DNA of 64,000 bases from Bacteroidota bacterium (lineage in GTDB: Bacteria > Bacteroidota > Bacteroidia > Flavobacteriales > Flavobacteriaceae). The notes beneath the pieces were generated by a model, which saw nothing but the letters and a program-made list of their open reading frames with translations, ran no database searches and had not been told where the DNA came from. Position numbers and translations under genes: made by a program. Numbering within the stretch: position 1 is the first letter of the stretch; every line of letters begins with the position of its first letter. This document shows positions 34,370-43,132 of the stretch, one piece after another. Location of the stretch: assembly GCA_023434025.1 (NCBI GenBank), contig JAEYTL010000021.1, forward strand, positions 62,001 to 126,000, given 5' to 3'.

Positions 34370-36178
34370 ATGAAGCTAAACAACAAGCGAATATCATTTC
34401 TACTCTTTTTTCTTCTTTCTTTTGCCCTCAACGGACAAGAATTAAGCCTTTATCAGCAGTTCAACGGCCGGTATGATTTTACGTTCATCGGCAATACAAT
34501 GAATACGGAAGAAAACCGGGGATTGGGTATTTCCCCCTGTATCATCAACACAACCTCTTCTGCCCAGCTTGAACTGGCTCCCGCTGACACCATCGAAAAA
34601 GCTTATTTATACTGGGCCGGTTCCGGACCTGGAGACTTTAACGTTAAACTCAACGACATCGATATTGTTCCTGATCGCACATTTAATTTAATTCAGTCAA
34701 CTTCCGGCCTGATCTTTTTCAGTGCCTTCAAAGAGATTACCGATCAGGTGCTTGCAACCGGAAACGGAGACTATACACTGTCCGAATTAGATCTTTCCGC
34801 CGTTATTCCCAGCTATTGCGGCAATGCCACCAACTTTGCCGGATGGGCAATCATTATTGTATATAAAAATGATAATTTACCGCTTAATCAACTCAATGTG
34901 TATGATGGCTTGGATTACATTAGTTTGGGAAATGAAAATTTAAATTTCTCATTAAGTAGTTTGAATGTAATTGATAATGTAGGGGCAAAAATTGGTTTTA
35001 TTGCCTGGGAAGGAGATTCAAGTATCGCAGAAAATGAAACACTTCGCATCAATGGAAATAGACTGAGTAATCCTCCTCTAAACCCGGCAAATAATGCTTT
35101 CAACGGAACAAATTCCATCACCGGAAGCAATCAATTATACAATATGGATTTAGATATTTACGAAATCCAAAATTTTATCCAGCCCGGTGATCAAACAGCA
35201 GAAATTGCCTTAACATCAGATCGCGATTTTGTGATGATCAATGCTGTTGTGACAAAATTAAACAGCCAGGTGCCTGATGCTACCATTTTGATTGATGATT
35301 ATTTTTTGACTTGTGATTCTCGAGAAATTACTGTAAACTATACCGTTTACAACTCAGAATCAACCAATCCGCTACAGGCCAATACGCCTATTGCTATCTA
35401 TGCAAATGATATTTTAATTGGAACAACCAATACAATTAATGTAATTGAAGTTAACGGAAATGAATCTAATTCAATAACTCTTCAAGTTCCAAGTGAAATT
35501 CCAACCGTTTTTGAGTTGGCATTTTCTGTGGATGATGTAGGAAACGGAACCGGAATTGTAAATGAAATTAACGAAAACAACAACCGTACCGCAAGAGAAA
35601 TCTCATTCCTGTTTTCGCCGGAATTTAATCTCCCGGAACCTGTTTTCAGCTGTAATGAAGGATTTAGTATAGGTACTTTTGATGTAACGTCAATAGAAGA
35701 CAGGCTATTGATTGATTTTTCAAATACCATTAGTTTTCACACTTCTCTGTCTGATGCAGAAATGAATCAGAATCAGATAATCAACCTGAACAATTACCGG
35801 GCAGTCAGCGGAACAGTTCTTTACATCAGGATAGAAAATGAATCTTGTTTTAGTATAGCTTCCGTAGAATTAATCACCCAAAACTGTCCGCCCACCGTTT
35901 ACAATTTCATTTCGGCCAACGGAGACGGTTTTAACGATTACTTCTTTATTGACGGTTTACGAAATATTTTTCTGAACTTTAAAATTGAAATCTATAACCG
36001 CTGGGGTCACCTCATCTGGACCGGCAATCAGCATACGGAAGACTGGCGTGGCGAAGTAACGCAGGAAGTGAAATGGAACGGCAATATTTCTGCCGACGGT
36101 ACTTACTTTTACCTGCTGTTTTTAAATGATCCCGACTATCCCAAACCGTTGCAGGGCTTTGTCTATATTACCCGTTAA
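34370..36178 (+). CDS. Surface protein with CARDB-like domain and T9SS type B C-terminal domain, paralogue 2
   Basis: 602 residues and the same architecture as the preceding gene: signal peptide (1-22, SFALNGQ), a module with AYLYWAGSGPGDFNVKLNDI and FAGWAIIIVYKNDNLPLNQL, a CARDB-like domain (DATILIDDYFLTCDSREITV to NEINENNN) and a T9SS type B tail. The last 95 residues differ from paralogue 1 at only about 16 positions, while the region 410-500 is poorly conserved, so either selection or gene conversion holds the tail together. Middle-region variation could mean different ligands. The stop overlaps the convergent TRIC-family gene by 4 bp. Confidence 0.88.
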   Translation: MKLNNKRISFLLFFLLSFALNGQELSLYQQFNGRYDFTFIGNTMNTEENRGLGISPCIINTTSSAQLELAPADTIEKAYLYWAGSGPGDFNVKLNDIDIVPDRTFNLIQSTSGLIFFSAFKEITDQVLATGNGDYTLSELDLSAVIPSYCGNATNFAGWAIIIVYKNDNLPLNQLNVYDGLDYISLGNENLNFSLSSLNVIDNVGAKIGFIAWEGDSSIAENETLRINGNRLSNPPLNPANNAFNGTNSITGSNQLYNMDLDIYEIQNFIQPGDQTAEIALTSDRDFVMINAVVTKLNSQVPDATILIDDYFLTCDSREITVNYTVYNSESTNPLQANTPIAIYANDILIGTTNTINVIEVNGNESNSITLQVPSEIPTVFELAFSVDDVGNGTGIVNEINENNNRTAREISFLFSPEFNLPEPVFSCNEGFSIGTFDVTSIEDRLLIDFSNTISFHTSLSDAEMNQNQIINLNNYRAVSGTVLYIRIENESCFSIASVELITQNCPPTVYNFISANGDGFNDYFFIDGLRNIFLNFKIEIYNRWGHLIWTGNQHTEDWRGEVTQEVKWNGNISADGTYFYLLFLNDPDYPKPLQGFVYITR

Positions 36179-36777
36179 GCCCTTCCCAATGTCGGCAGAT
36201 ACCATTTGAACTTTACAGCCATCAGACGGATGCTTATCATCACCAGAGAAGTCACTAAATACAGTATATCATTGTTCAGATTAAAGTATTTTAAGGCAAA
36301 AAACACCATCCCGCCTATGATACAGATGGTCGCATAAATTTCTCTTCTGAAAATAATCGGAATCTCATTGCATAAAATATCGCGGATCACCCCGCCAAAG
36401 CAAGCCGTCATGGTACCTAAAGCAATGCAGATGACAGGATGTAATCCCGTTTCAATCCCTTTTTCTAAGCCAATCAAGGTAAAAACACCTAATCCGATTG
36501 TATCAAATAAAAACAGGGATTTTCGCAATCGGTCTAATTTCTTTCTAAAAACAAGAGCTAGGAAAAATCCAAGTGAAATCATATACACATAGGTTAAATC
36601 CTGCATCCATCCCACCGGCGTCCGGCCGATAAGCACATCACGCAAAGTCCCGCCGCCAACGGCTGTGACAAACGCAATGATAAATACCCCGAACGGGTCA
36701 AGTTTTTTGTTCAGAGCCGTTAAAACACCCGAAATGGCAAATGCCATGGTTCCGATAACGTCGAGGAGGTGAAACAT
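36175..36777 (-). CDS. TRIC/UPF0126 family cation-channel-like membrane protein
   Basis: 200 residues in two similar halves. Each has three membrane segments and a glycine-rich signature: GTMAFAISGVLTALNKKLDPFG...GGGTLRDVLIGRTP in the first half and a second copy, GLGVFTLIGLEKGIE...FGGVIRDILCNEIP. This is the UPF0126 (YicG/YadS) family, whose fold matches the eukaryotic trimeric intracellular cation channel; bacterial members conduct monovalent cations. The physiological role here is unknown and the gene is probably a single cistron. A TACCTTTG element (36803-36810 on the minus strand) lies 26 bp before the start. Confidence 0.9.
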   Translation of the reverse strand: MFHLLDVIGTMAFAISGVLTALNKKLDPFGVFIIAFVTAVGGGTLRDVLIGRTPVGWMQDLTYVYMISLGFFLALVFRKKLDRLRKSLFLFDTIGLGVFTLIGLEKGIETGLHPVICIALGTMTACFGGVIRDILCNEIPIIFRREIYATICIIGGMVFFALKYFNLNNDILYLVTSLVMISIRLMAVKFKWYLPTLGRA

Positions 36778-36802
36778 TTTAATAAATCATTAAATTTGGT
36801 TG

Positions 36803-36810
36803 CAAAGGTA
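36803..36810 (-). promoter_or_regulatory. -7 element of the TRIC-family gene
   Basis: CAAAGGTA reads TACCTTTG on the minus strand, a perfect TAnnTTTG, 26 bp before the start codon. No clear -33 box was found. Confidence 0.5.
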
Positions 36811-36856
36811 GAAGTTCTTTTTATATGTTTGTCTAAGTATAATATCGGCTTTCAAA

Positions 36857-37435
36857 ATGACGATTGAAAATTTAAATTCCATTTTATATATTATTTCAAA
36901 TGATGTCTTTATCTCGTTTGGCATTTATACCGTTTTATTCCTGTTAATTTCAATCTTCATAAAAAAAGAAACGCTAAACAAAATTGATACTGAAGTCTGC
37001 AGACTAATGATCTTTTCGGGAATTCTATATTTGTCAATCTGGTTTGCAGCAATATTTATTTCCTTTGCCAATGAAGTAAACCGAACCTACTTACTGAACC
37101 GAATGCTTGGAAAATATTGGATAGGCTTTTGGTTGCAGCCGTTATTCTGGGTTGGAATGACACAACTTTTAAGGTTTAAAAGAATTCGAAAGAATTGGGC
37201 TTTACGCTTACTTTTCTGTTTCTTTTTTATATTTTCATTTGAAAAAATAGTGATCATTACCACCTCATTTCACAGAGATTATTTACCAAGTTCTTGGACA
37301 ATATATTCGGATTTAGATCTCTTTCCCGGCAGCTTTTGGCTTAATCTGATTGTAAAGATTATTATTATTTTATTGTTTACAGGAATATTTTATGTTATTC
37401 AAAAGATGATTTTGAACTTCCGTACAAAGCATTGA
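36857..37435 (+). CDS. Orphan polytopic membrane protein
   Basis: 192 residues, not recognised. Five hydrophobic stretches: VFISFGIYTVLFLLISIFI, MIFSGILYLSIWFAAIFISF, FWLQPLFWVGMTQLL, LRLLFCFFFIFSFEKIVII and FWLNLIVKIIIILLFTGIFY. A short charged loop (KRIRKNW) separates the third and fourth. No known motif is seen. The C-terminus (QKMILNFRTKH) is basic and probably cytoplasmic. It stands between divergent and convergent neighbours (its stop is 2 bp from the RDD gene's stop), so it is likely monocistronic and possibly lineage-specific. Confidence 0.6.
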   Translation: MTIENLNSILYIISNDVFISFGIYTVLFLLISIFIKKETLNKIDTEVCRLMIFSGILYLSIWFAAIFISFANEVNRTYLLNRMLGKYWIGFWLQPLFWVGMTQLLRFKRIRKNWALRLLFCFFFIFSFEKIVIITTSFHRDYLPSSWTIYSDLDLFPGSFWLNLIVKIIIILLFTGIFYVIQKMILNFRTKH

Positions 37436-37437
37436 AA

Positions 37438-38181
37438 CTACATATGCTGTGTATAAAAATTATAATCTTTTAAAACAGTTCTGATAAAATCGGTATCGCT
37501 TCCTGAAACATTTTTAACACCGGTCACTTCTTCAATTTTATTTCGCAGTTTTATCAGCGTAGCATAATCTCTTTTGACCACAGCCACATTGAATGTTTCC
37601 TTGATGATGCGGGCATCGTTATCACTCAGCTTAATAACCAGCGGGTAAGTCGGCACATAGGCATCGTCAATTTCTTCTAAAATGGTGTGGTTGATATTGA
37701 TGTTGTTCTTTAAACTGATCACCGCAGTTCCGGCTGTCATATCGCCCAGCCGCTGGGTCTTGGCACTGGCAATCATCGTTATCAGGCCGATAACTCCGCT
37801 GCTCAGGTTCACATCAACAATCCGGAACAGCCACCGCATCAGGTAATCGCCGAAAGAAGCCTGGTAGCCGTCAATTTTGACCACTTTCATTTGCAGTAAC
37901 CGTTTGCCGATGGTTTGCCCTTCCAGAATGCTTTCAAAAATCAACGAATAAAAAATAACCGGAGAATAGACCATCACAATAATGGCGTAATAAGACCAGT
38001 TATCCAATCCCAGCATACGTTGGTTTATTCCGAGATAATAAAAAAAGATACCCCAGATCACAACAACATAAGCTGCTTTTACCAATACGTCAAGTAAATA
38101 CCCCAACATTCTGTGCCCGACAGAAGCGGCTGAAAAATTTATCGTAACATTTTGTGTGGTCGTTATGGATAATTCTGACAT
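37438..38181 (-). CDS. RDD family membrane protein
   Basis: 247 residues. The RDD domain fills the first 150: the family start VGHRMLGYLLDVLVKAAYVV with Arg and Asp, two further membrane helices (YAIIVMVYSPVIFYSLIFES and WLFRIVDVNLSSGVIGLITM) and EGQTIGKRLLQMKVVKIDG, the usual RDD loop. The C-terminal 90 residues are soluble and not recognised. RDD proteins are small membrane proteins of unclear, possibly transport-related, function. The start lies 20 bp from the start of the divergent SpoIIM-like gene, and together with the downstream operon they form the conserved RDD-SpoIIM-MoxR neighbourhood of Bacteroidota. Confidence 0.88.
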   Translation of the reverse strand: MSELSITTTQNVTINFSAASVGHRMLGYLLDVLVKAAYVVVIWGIFFYYLGINQRMLGLDNWSYYAIIVMVYSPVIFYSLIFESILEGQTIGKRLLQMKVVKIDGYQASFGDYLMRWLFRIVDVNLSSGVIGLITMIASAKTQRLGDMTAGTAVISLKNNININHTILEEIDDAYVPTYPLVIKLSDNDARIIKETFNVAVVKRDYATLIKLRNKIEEVTGVKNVSGSDTDFIRTVLKDYNFYTQHM

Positions 38182-38185
38182 ATTT

Positions 38186-38193
38186 TATATTTT
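38186..38193 (+). promoter_or_regulatory. Possible -7 element of the SpoIIM-MoxR operon
   Basis: TATATTTT (one mismatch to TAnnTTTG) ends 8 bp before the ATG at 38202. If real, the mRNA starts a few bases from the start codon, and the upstream box lies within RDD codons. No good -33 match. Confidence 0.35.
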
Positions 38194-38201
38194 AGCAAAC
38201 C

Positions 38202-39176
38202 ATGAGAGAAGTTGCATTCATAAAGCAAAATAAAGCAAAATGGCTCGAATTCGAACAAGCTATTTTTGGTAAAGCTAAGAAAAATCCTGATGAAATGGCC
38301 AGTTTATATATCCATTTGGTCAATGATTTGTCCTATGCACAAACTTATTACCCTAAAAGTAAGACCGTTGTTTATCTGAATCACCTTGCTTCGCAAATTT
38401 ATCAAAAGATTTATAAAACCAAACGAACCGAACAAAATAGAATTATCTATTTTTTTTCTACCGAAGTTCCTCTGATTGTGTATGAATACAGGAGGTATCT
38501 GATTTATGCCTTTGTGCTGTTTTTTTTATGTACCGGAATCGGTGTAATATCAGCCAGATATGATGTCGATTTTGTCCGGCTGATCTTAGGCGACGGCTAC
38601 GTAAACATGACATTGGAAAACATTAAAGACGGAAATCCGGTGGCCGTTTACAAAAGCGGAAGCAACTGGGGTGGATTCATTGCCATCACCATGAATAACC
38701 TGTATGTAGGAATAAGGTGCTTTATCTGGGGCATATTCGGCGGCGTGGGTACTTTTTATGTCATGTTGCAAAACTGCATCATGCTGGGCTCTTTTCAATA
38801 CTTTTTTTACCAGCAAGGCGTTTTTTGGGAAAGTGTACGCGGTATCTGGATTCACGGTTCGATGGAAATTTTTGCCATCGTAATTGAAACCGCCGCAGGA
38901 TTTATATTGGGGGCCTCCATCCTGTTTCCAAAAACGTATTCCAGGTTAAATTCCTTTAAAATAGGATTCAAAAACGGACTTAAACTATTTTTGAGCACTA
39001 TGCCTTTCACAATTGCCGCCGGCTTTCTGGAAGGTTTTGTAACCCGTTACTCACTGGAAATGCCCAATTGGCTCAATGTGGTGATTATTTTAGGAACATT
39101 GGGTATCATTTCTTTTTATTTTTTAATTTTCCCTTTTATTGTACACCGAAAAATGAAAGTTTTTCTAAAACCTTAA
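38202..39176 (+). CDS. SpoIIM-like (DUF95) membrane protein
   Basis: 324 residues. A soluble N-terminal segment (about 1-95: AFIKQNKAKWLEFEQAIFGK) is followed by five or six membrane helices and the conserved core NLYVGIRCFIWGIFGGVGTFYVMLQN, then WIHGSMEIFAIVIETAAGF, which matches the stage II sporulation protein M/DUF95 family. In non-sporulating Bacteroidota this family is always linked to RDD and MoxR/DUF58 genes; its biochemical function is unknown. It opens a six-gene run (to 44467) with gaps or overlaps of -8 to +27 bp. A TATATTTT element (38186-38193) directly precedes the ATG, suggesting a very short leader. Confidence 0.88.
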   Translation: MREVAFIKQNKAKWLEFEQAIFGKAKKNPDEMASLYIHLVNDLSYAQTYYPKSKTVVYLNHLASQIYQKIYKTKRTEQNRIIYFFSTEVPLIVYEYRRYLIYAFVLFFLCTGIGVISARYDVDFVRLILGDGYVNMTLENIKDGNPVAVYKSGSNWGGFIAITMNNLYVGIRCFIWGIFGGVGTFYVMLQNCIMLGSFQYFFYQQGVFWESVRGIWIHGSMEIFAIVIETAAGFILGASILFPKTYSRLNSFKIGFKNGLKLFLSTMPFTIAAGFLEGFVTRYSLEMPNWLNVVIILGTLGIISFYFLIFPFIVHRKMKVFLKP

Positions 39177-39182
39177 AAAAAC

Positions 39183-40124
39183 ATGTTTCAACTTTTCAAA
39201 AAAAGAAATTTCAGCGATTACATCAGTGATACGTTTACCTTTTTTAAAGTAAGCGGAAAACATTTTTTTAAAAATTATTTTATTATCAACGGCTCGCTTT
39301 TAATACTCCTGATGGTACTCTCCTATTTTGTGTTTAAAGTGTATTTTGAAATGCTTTTTGCCAACATAGGCTCCACGGCTCCTAATTTTTTAGAAGATTA
39401 TTTCAATAATAATATCGGACTGATCGTTGGGGTATTTTTGCTGTTCTTTGTATTGATCATGTTTGTTTCCCTGGTCAATTATACCTTTCCGGTGATTTAT
39501 CTGAACCTGTATGAAAAACACAAAGGCAATCAGTTTGAATCCGGGGAGATCGTAGCAGAATTAAAATCAAAATTTGGCAGGGTTGTCGTTTTCTTTTTAA
39601 CTATCTTTCTGTTAAGTATTACTGCCGGATTGCTGATAATGGGATTGGTGGTAGCCCTGATGTTCATTGTCATCGGATTCCTTCTGGCCCTGATTCTGAT
39701 TCCGGCTCTTTTAGCTTTTGTTCAATTGAGTTTTTACGAATACATGAACACAAACCTTGGTGTTTTTGATGCACTGGGAAAAGGCTTTGAAAAGCTAAAA
39801 CAAAACTTCTGGCCTATTGTAGGTTCAACCGTAGTCATGTATTTCATTATACAGGTAGTTGTCAGTATTTTCACAATAATTCCTTACGTAATAGGCATAG
39901 CCGGTTTTTTTACAACCATTGAAAATCAAGGGCCGCAAGAAGACACCTTATCTTTTGTTTCCATTATGATGGTGGTTGTGATGTGCTGCTCAATGCTTTT
40001 TAGTTACATCATGAACAATTTACTGGTCATTAATAACGGGATTATTTACTATAGCCTGAGAGAACAAAACGAAAATAAAAATACGCTGAGCGATATTGAT
40101 TTGATCGGAACTGACAGTGAATAG
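39183..40124 (+). CDS. Polytopic membrane protein of the MoxR/DUF58 cluster
   Basis: 313 residues with about six membrane helices (FIINGSLLILLMVLSYFVF, LIVGVFLLFFVLIMFVSLVN, VVFFLTIFLLSITAGLLIMG, LIMGLVVALMFIVIGFLLAL, IVGSTVVMYFIIQVVVSIF, IMMVVVMCCSMLFSYIMNN). The start NFSDYISDTFTFFKVSGKHFF recurs in DUF7544/glycerophosphodiesterase-membrane-domain-like proteins. No catalytic motif. It begins 6 bp after the SpoIIM-like gene and overlaps the next gene by 8 bp, so it should work with them in the envelope. Function unknown. Confidence 0.75.
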   Translation: MFQLFKKRNFSDYISDTFTFFKVSGKHFFKNYFIINGSLLILLMVLSYFVFKVYFEMLFANIGSTAPNFLEDYFNNNIGLIVGVFLLFFVLIMFVSLVNYTFPVIYLNLYEKHKGNQFESGEIVAELKSKFGRVVVFFLTIFLLSITAGLLIMGLVVALMFIVIGFLLALILIPALLAFVQLSFYEYMNTNLGVFDALGKGFEKLKQNFWPIVGSTVVMYFIIQVVVSIFTIIPYVIGIAGFFTTIENQGPQEDTLSFVSIMMVVVMCCSMLFSYIMNNLLVINNGIIYYSLREQNENKNTLSDIDLIGTDSE

Positions 40125-40881
40125 ATTCTGCTACATATTTTTTTTACTGACCTGGCTGAATTCCTTTTCGCAGGATACTTTGGTTAATGCAGTTATTTCG
40201 GAAGATAAAACCATTTTTACTGAAAAAGACATTAAAACGGATTCTTCATCTTCACCTCATGACATCCGCACATTCGAAGAAGATTTTAAAGATAGATACC
40301 GGGACAATGACTATATCTACGAACAGGCTGTTAAAGAATCCAACTGGTGGGATCGTTTTAAACAATGGCTGTCCGATTTTTTTAAAAACCTTTTCAACCT
40401 GAGCAGTGATACGGTTTCCGGAAAGGTTGTGGACCTCCTGATTAAATCGCTCGCCGTCCTGTTAATTGTTTTTGTGATTTATCTGATCGTCAAAGCCATT
40501 ATGAATGGTGAAGGACAATGGATCTTTGGAAAATCATCCGACAAAAAGGTCATACATTATGACGATATTGAAAAGAACATTCACCTGGTTGATTTTGAAA
40601 AGCTGATTAAAGAAACCCTTCAATCAGGAGAAAAACGCCTGAGCATCCGTTACTATTACCTGTGGCTTTTGAAAAAAATGACCGAAAAAAACATGATTAC
40701 ATGGGATATTGAAAAAACCAATTCCGATTACCTGTATGAAATACAGGATCCGGCATTCAAGTCAAATTTTGAATATGCCTCCTACCTCTACAACTACATC
40801 TGGTATGGTGAATTCGAACTGGACGAGCAAACCTTTGAAAAAGCAAAAACCGTTTTTGAAAAAATGATCAAATCCACCTGA
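40117..40881 (+). CDS. DUF4129 domain membrane protein
   Basis: 254 residues. It starts at a GTG (40117) inside the end of the previous gene, giving MNRFCYIFFLLTWLNSFSQ, a signal peptide, so the bulk up to residue 100 is periplasmic. One membrane helix (LLIKSLAVLLIVFVIYLIVK, about 107-126) follows. The cytoplasmic C-terminal domain is DUF4129: SIRYYYLWLLKKMTEKNMIT, WDIEKTNSDYLYEIQD and a YASYLYNYIWYGEFELDEQ tail. DUF4129 proteins typically accompany MoxR/DUF58/DUF4350 or transglutaminase genes. The last base is shared with the next start (TGATG). Confidence 0.85.
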   Translation: MNRFCYIFFLLTWLNSFSQDTLVNAVISEDKTIFTEKDIKTDSSSSPHDIRTFEEDFKDRYRDNDYIYEQAVKESNWWDRFKQWLSDFFKNLFNLSSDTVSGKVVDLLIKSLAVLLIVFVIYLIVKAIMNGEGQWIFGKSSDKKVIHYDDIEKNIHLVDFEKLIKETLQSGEKRLSIRYYYLWLLKKMTEKNMITWDIEKTNSDYLYEIQDPAFKSNFEYASYLYNYIWYGEFELDEQTFEKAKTVFEKMIKST

Positions 40882-42086
40882 TGAACAGAACCATTAAAAT
40901 ATACATCGTTTTTTTGATTGCACTGATGGCCTTAATCATTGTGGTAGATGCCAACCGTCCCCGTCCGGTCAACTGGACTCCGAGTTTTGACATTAAATCT
41001 AAAATACCGTTTGGTTTAAAAATATTTCAGGACGAAAAAGACAAATTTTTCAAAAACGATTCGCTCACTGAAATACGTGTAACTCCCTATGAGTTCTTTG
41101 ATGCCTACTATGATTACGATACACTGGTGGATGCCTATACTGTTAAAGGTACCTTTCTGGCGATTGATCATTATTACAGTATAGACGAATCGTCAACTGA
41201 TGAGCTTTTGTACTTTGTGTCTCATGGAAATGATGCTTTTTTAAGCATGAACAACTTTTCGGAAAAACTTCAGGATTCTTTAAAATTTGAAATTCAGAAT
41301 CATTATTTCAGAGACCGGATCGAGGTTTTTTTAGCCAATAAAAAATGGGATGAAAAAGAATACCAGCTGAAAATGGGTGTTTCCGGATATCATTTTTCCT
41401 CTTTTGATACCTTAAAAACCACTGTTTTAGGTTATCATAAGACCCCTGATTCTACCTATGTTAACTTTATAAAAGTTCCCTACGGAAATGGCACAATTTA
41501 CCTCCATACCCAACCTTATGCTTTTACAAACTATTATTTACTGAAAGACCGGAATTATCAATATGCCGAAAAGGTTTTATCCTATATCCCCAAAGGGAAT
41601 GTTTTTTGGTATCCGAATAAAACCTACAACAGTTCAGTCTCTAATTCGCCAATGCGGTTCATCCTGAGCCATGACGGGCTCAAATGGGCTTGGTACCTGT
41701 TTTTGATCGGAATGCTTATCTTTATGGTTTTTAACGCCAAACGCAAGCAACGGGTCATCCCGATTATCAGGCCACTGGAAAACACAACAGTTGATTTTAC
41801 CAAAACCATCGGAAATTTGTATTTTCAGGAAGGTAATCACGATACCATCATGGAAAAGAAAATCATTTATTTTCTTGAAAAGCTAAGGCAGGATTATTTA
41901 ATTGACACCCAGCATTTAGATGAGGATTTTATCAAAAAAGTACATCAGAAAACAGGAAAAGATATAACACTTATTGAGAAAGCAGTTCTGCTCATCAAAC
42001 GACAACGAAAAACATACAAAAGCACCGAAGCTGATTTAATTGAATTAAATAGTATTTTAGAAAAGATTATGGACATCAAAAAATAG
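40881..42086 (+). CDS. DUF4350 domain protein
   Basis: 401 residues with an N-terminal anchor (IYIVFLIALMALIIVVDANR). An extracytoplasmic DUF4350 region follows with SKIPFGLKIFQDEKDKFF, FLAIDHYYSIDESSTDELLY and FVSHGNDAFLSMNNFSEKL, a GATase-like fold that evaluates a vertical list of residues rather than catalysis. A second membrane helix (WAWYLFLIGMLIFMVFNA, about 273-290) leads to a cytoplasmic tail with FTKTIGNLYFQEGNHDTIME. It overlaps the DUF4129 gene by one base and precedes moxR by 27 bp. Same architecture as in other Bacteroidota MoxR clusters; function unknown. Confidence 0.82.
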   Translation: MNRTIKIYIVFLIALMALIIVVDANRPRPVNWTPSFDIKSKIPFGLKIFQDEKDKFFKNDSLTEIRVTPYEFFDAYYDYDTLVDAYTVKGTFLAIDHYYSIDESSTDELLYFVSHGNDAFLSMNNFSEKLQDSLKFEIQNHYFRDRIEVFLANKKWDEKEYQLKMGVSGYHFSSFDTLKTTVLGYHKTPDSTYVNFIKVPYGNGTIYLHTQPYAFTNYYLLKDRNYQYAEKVLSYIPKGNVFWYPNKTYNSSVSNSPMRFILSHDGLKWAWYLFLIGMLIFMVFNAKRKQRVIPIIRPLENTTVDFTKTIGNLYFQEGNHDTIMEKKIIYFLEKLRQDYLIDTQHLDEDFIKKVHQKTGKDITLIEKAVLLIKRQRKTYKSTEADLIELNSILEKIMDIKK

Positions 42087-42113
42087 AACACGGATTTTAA
42101 ACGTAAAAATAAT

Positions 42114-43121
42114 ATGGAAGAAAATTTAATCCCCTCACAGCCGGAAGACACCGTTAATTTTGAATCCCGCATCGACCTCAAACCTTTGCAGGAAAATATT
42201 CAGGCCATCAAACACGAACTAAATACCGTTATTGTAGGGCAACATAAAATGATTGATCAATTGTTAGTAGCCATTCTCGCTAACGGTCATGTGTTACTGG
42301 AGGGTGTTCCGGGTGTAGCTAAAACCATTACAGCAAAGTTATTGGCCAAAACCTTGAGCATTGGTTTTAGCCGGATTCAGTTTACGCCCGATTTAATGCC
42401 TTCTGACATTTTGGGAACATCTGTTTTTGATTTAAAAAAATCAGAATTTGAGTTCAAAAAAGGTCCCGTTTTTTCCAATTTAATCCTGATTGACGAGATC
42501 AACCGGGCTCCTGCTAAAACCCAGGCTGCTCTTTTTGAAGTAATGGAAGAACGTCAGATCACCATAGACGGAACAACCTATCCTATGACTGCTCCGTTTT
42601 TGGTGATTGCCACCCAAAACCCGATTGAACAGGAAGGAACGTACCGCCTGCCCGAAGCCCAGCTCGACCGGTTCCTGTTTAAAATTAACATTGACTATCC
42701 GAAACTGGAAGAAGAAATTTCCATTCTTCAGAAAGAGCATGCGTTGATGAGCGAAAACAAGCTGGATAATATCAAAACCTTATTAACGGCAGAAGATATT
42801 CTGCATTTTCAGGTATTGGTAAAACAAGTGATCGTTGAACCGAATTTACTGGAGTATATCGCCAAATTGGTCGTAAATACCCGGGAGAACGGTTTCTTAT
42901 ACCTGGGAGCTTCTCCCCGTGCATCAATCGCTATTTTAAATGCCGCTAAAGGTTTTGCCGCTCTTCGGGGACGTGATTTTGTAACCCCGGAAGACATTAA
43001 AGAAGCGGCTGTACCCGTTTTGCAACACCGGGTGATTGTAACCCCCGAACGTGAAATGGAAGGCATAAGCAGCAAAGAAATCATACAACAGATCATCGAA
43101 TCCATCGAGATTCCCCGTTAA
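42114..43121 (+). CDS. moxR: MoxR-family AAA+ ATPase
   Basis: 335 residues, cytoplasmic. AAA+ motifs: Walker A LEGVPGVAKTITAK (about 62-75), Walker B NLILIDEINRAPAKTQAAL (about 121-139), sensor 1 FLVIATQNPIEQEGTYRLPEAQ and the MoxR-typical AQLDRFLFKINIDYP. A C-terminal helical lid with LGASPRASIAILNAAKGFAA carries sensor 2 arginine. MoxR ATPases act as chaperones that load cofactors or assemble complexes together with VWA- or DUF58-containing partners; the DUF58 partner is the next gene (11 bp). The substrate complex in this bacterium is unknown. Confidence 0.95.
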   Translation: MEENLIPSQPEDTVNFESRIDLKPLQENIQAIKHELNTVIVGQHKMIDQLLVAILANGHVLLEGVPGVAKTITAKLLAKTLSIGFSRIQFTPDLMPSDILGTSVFDLKKSEFEFKKGPVFSNLILIDEINRAPAKTQAALFEVMEERQITIDGTTYPMTAPFLVIATQNPIEQEGTYRLPEAQLDRFLFKINIDYPKLEEEISILQKEHALMSENKLDNIKTLLTAEDILHFQVLVKQVIVEPNLLEYIAKLVVNTRENGFLYLGASPRASIAILNAAKGFAALRGRDFVTPEDIKEAAVPVLQHRVIVTPEREMEGISSKEIIQQIIESIEIPR

Positions 43122-43132
43122 ATTCACAGGTT

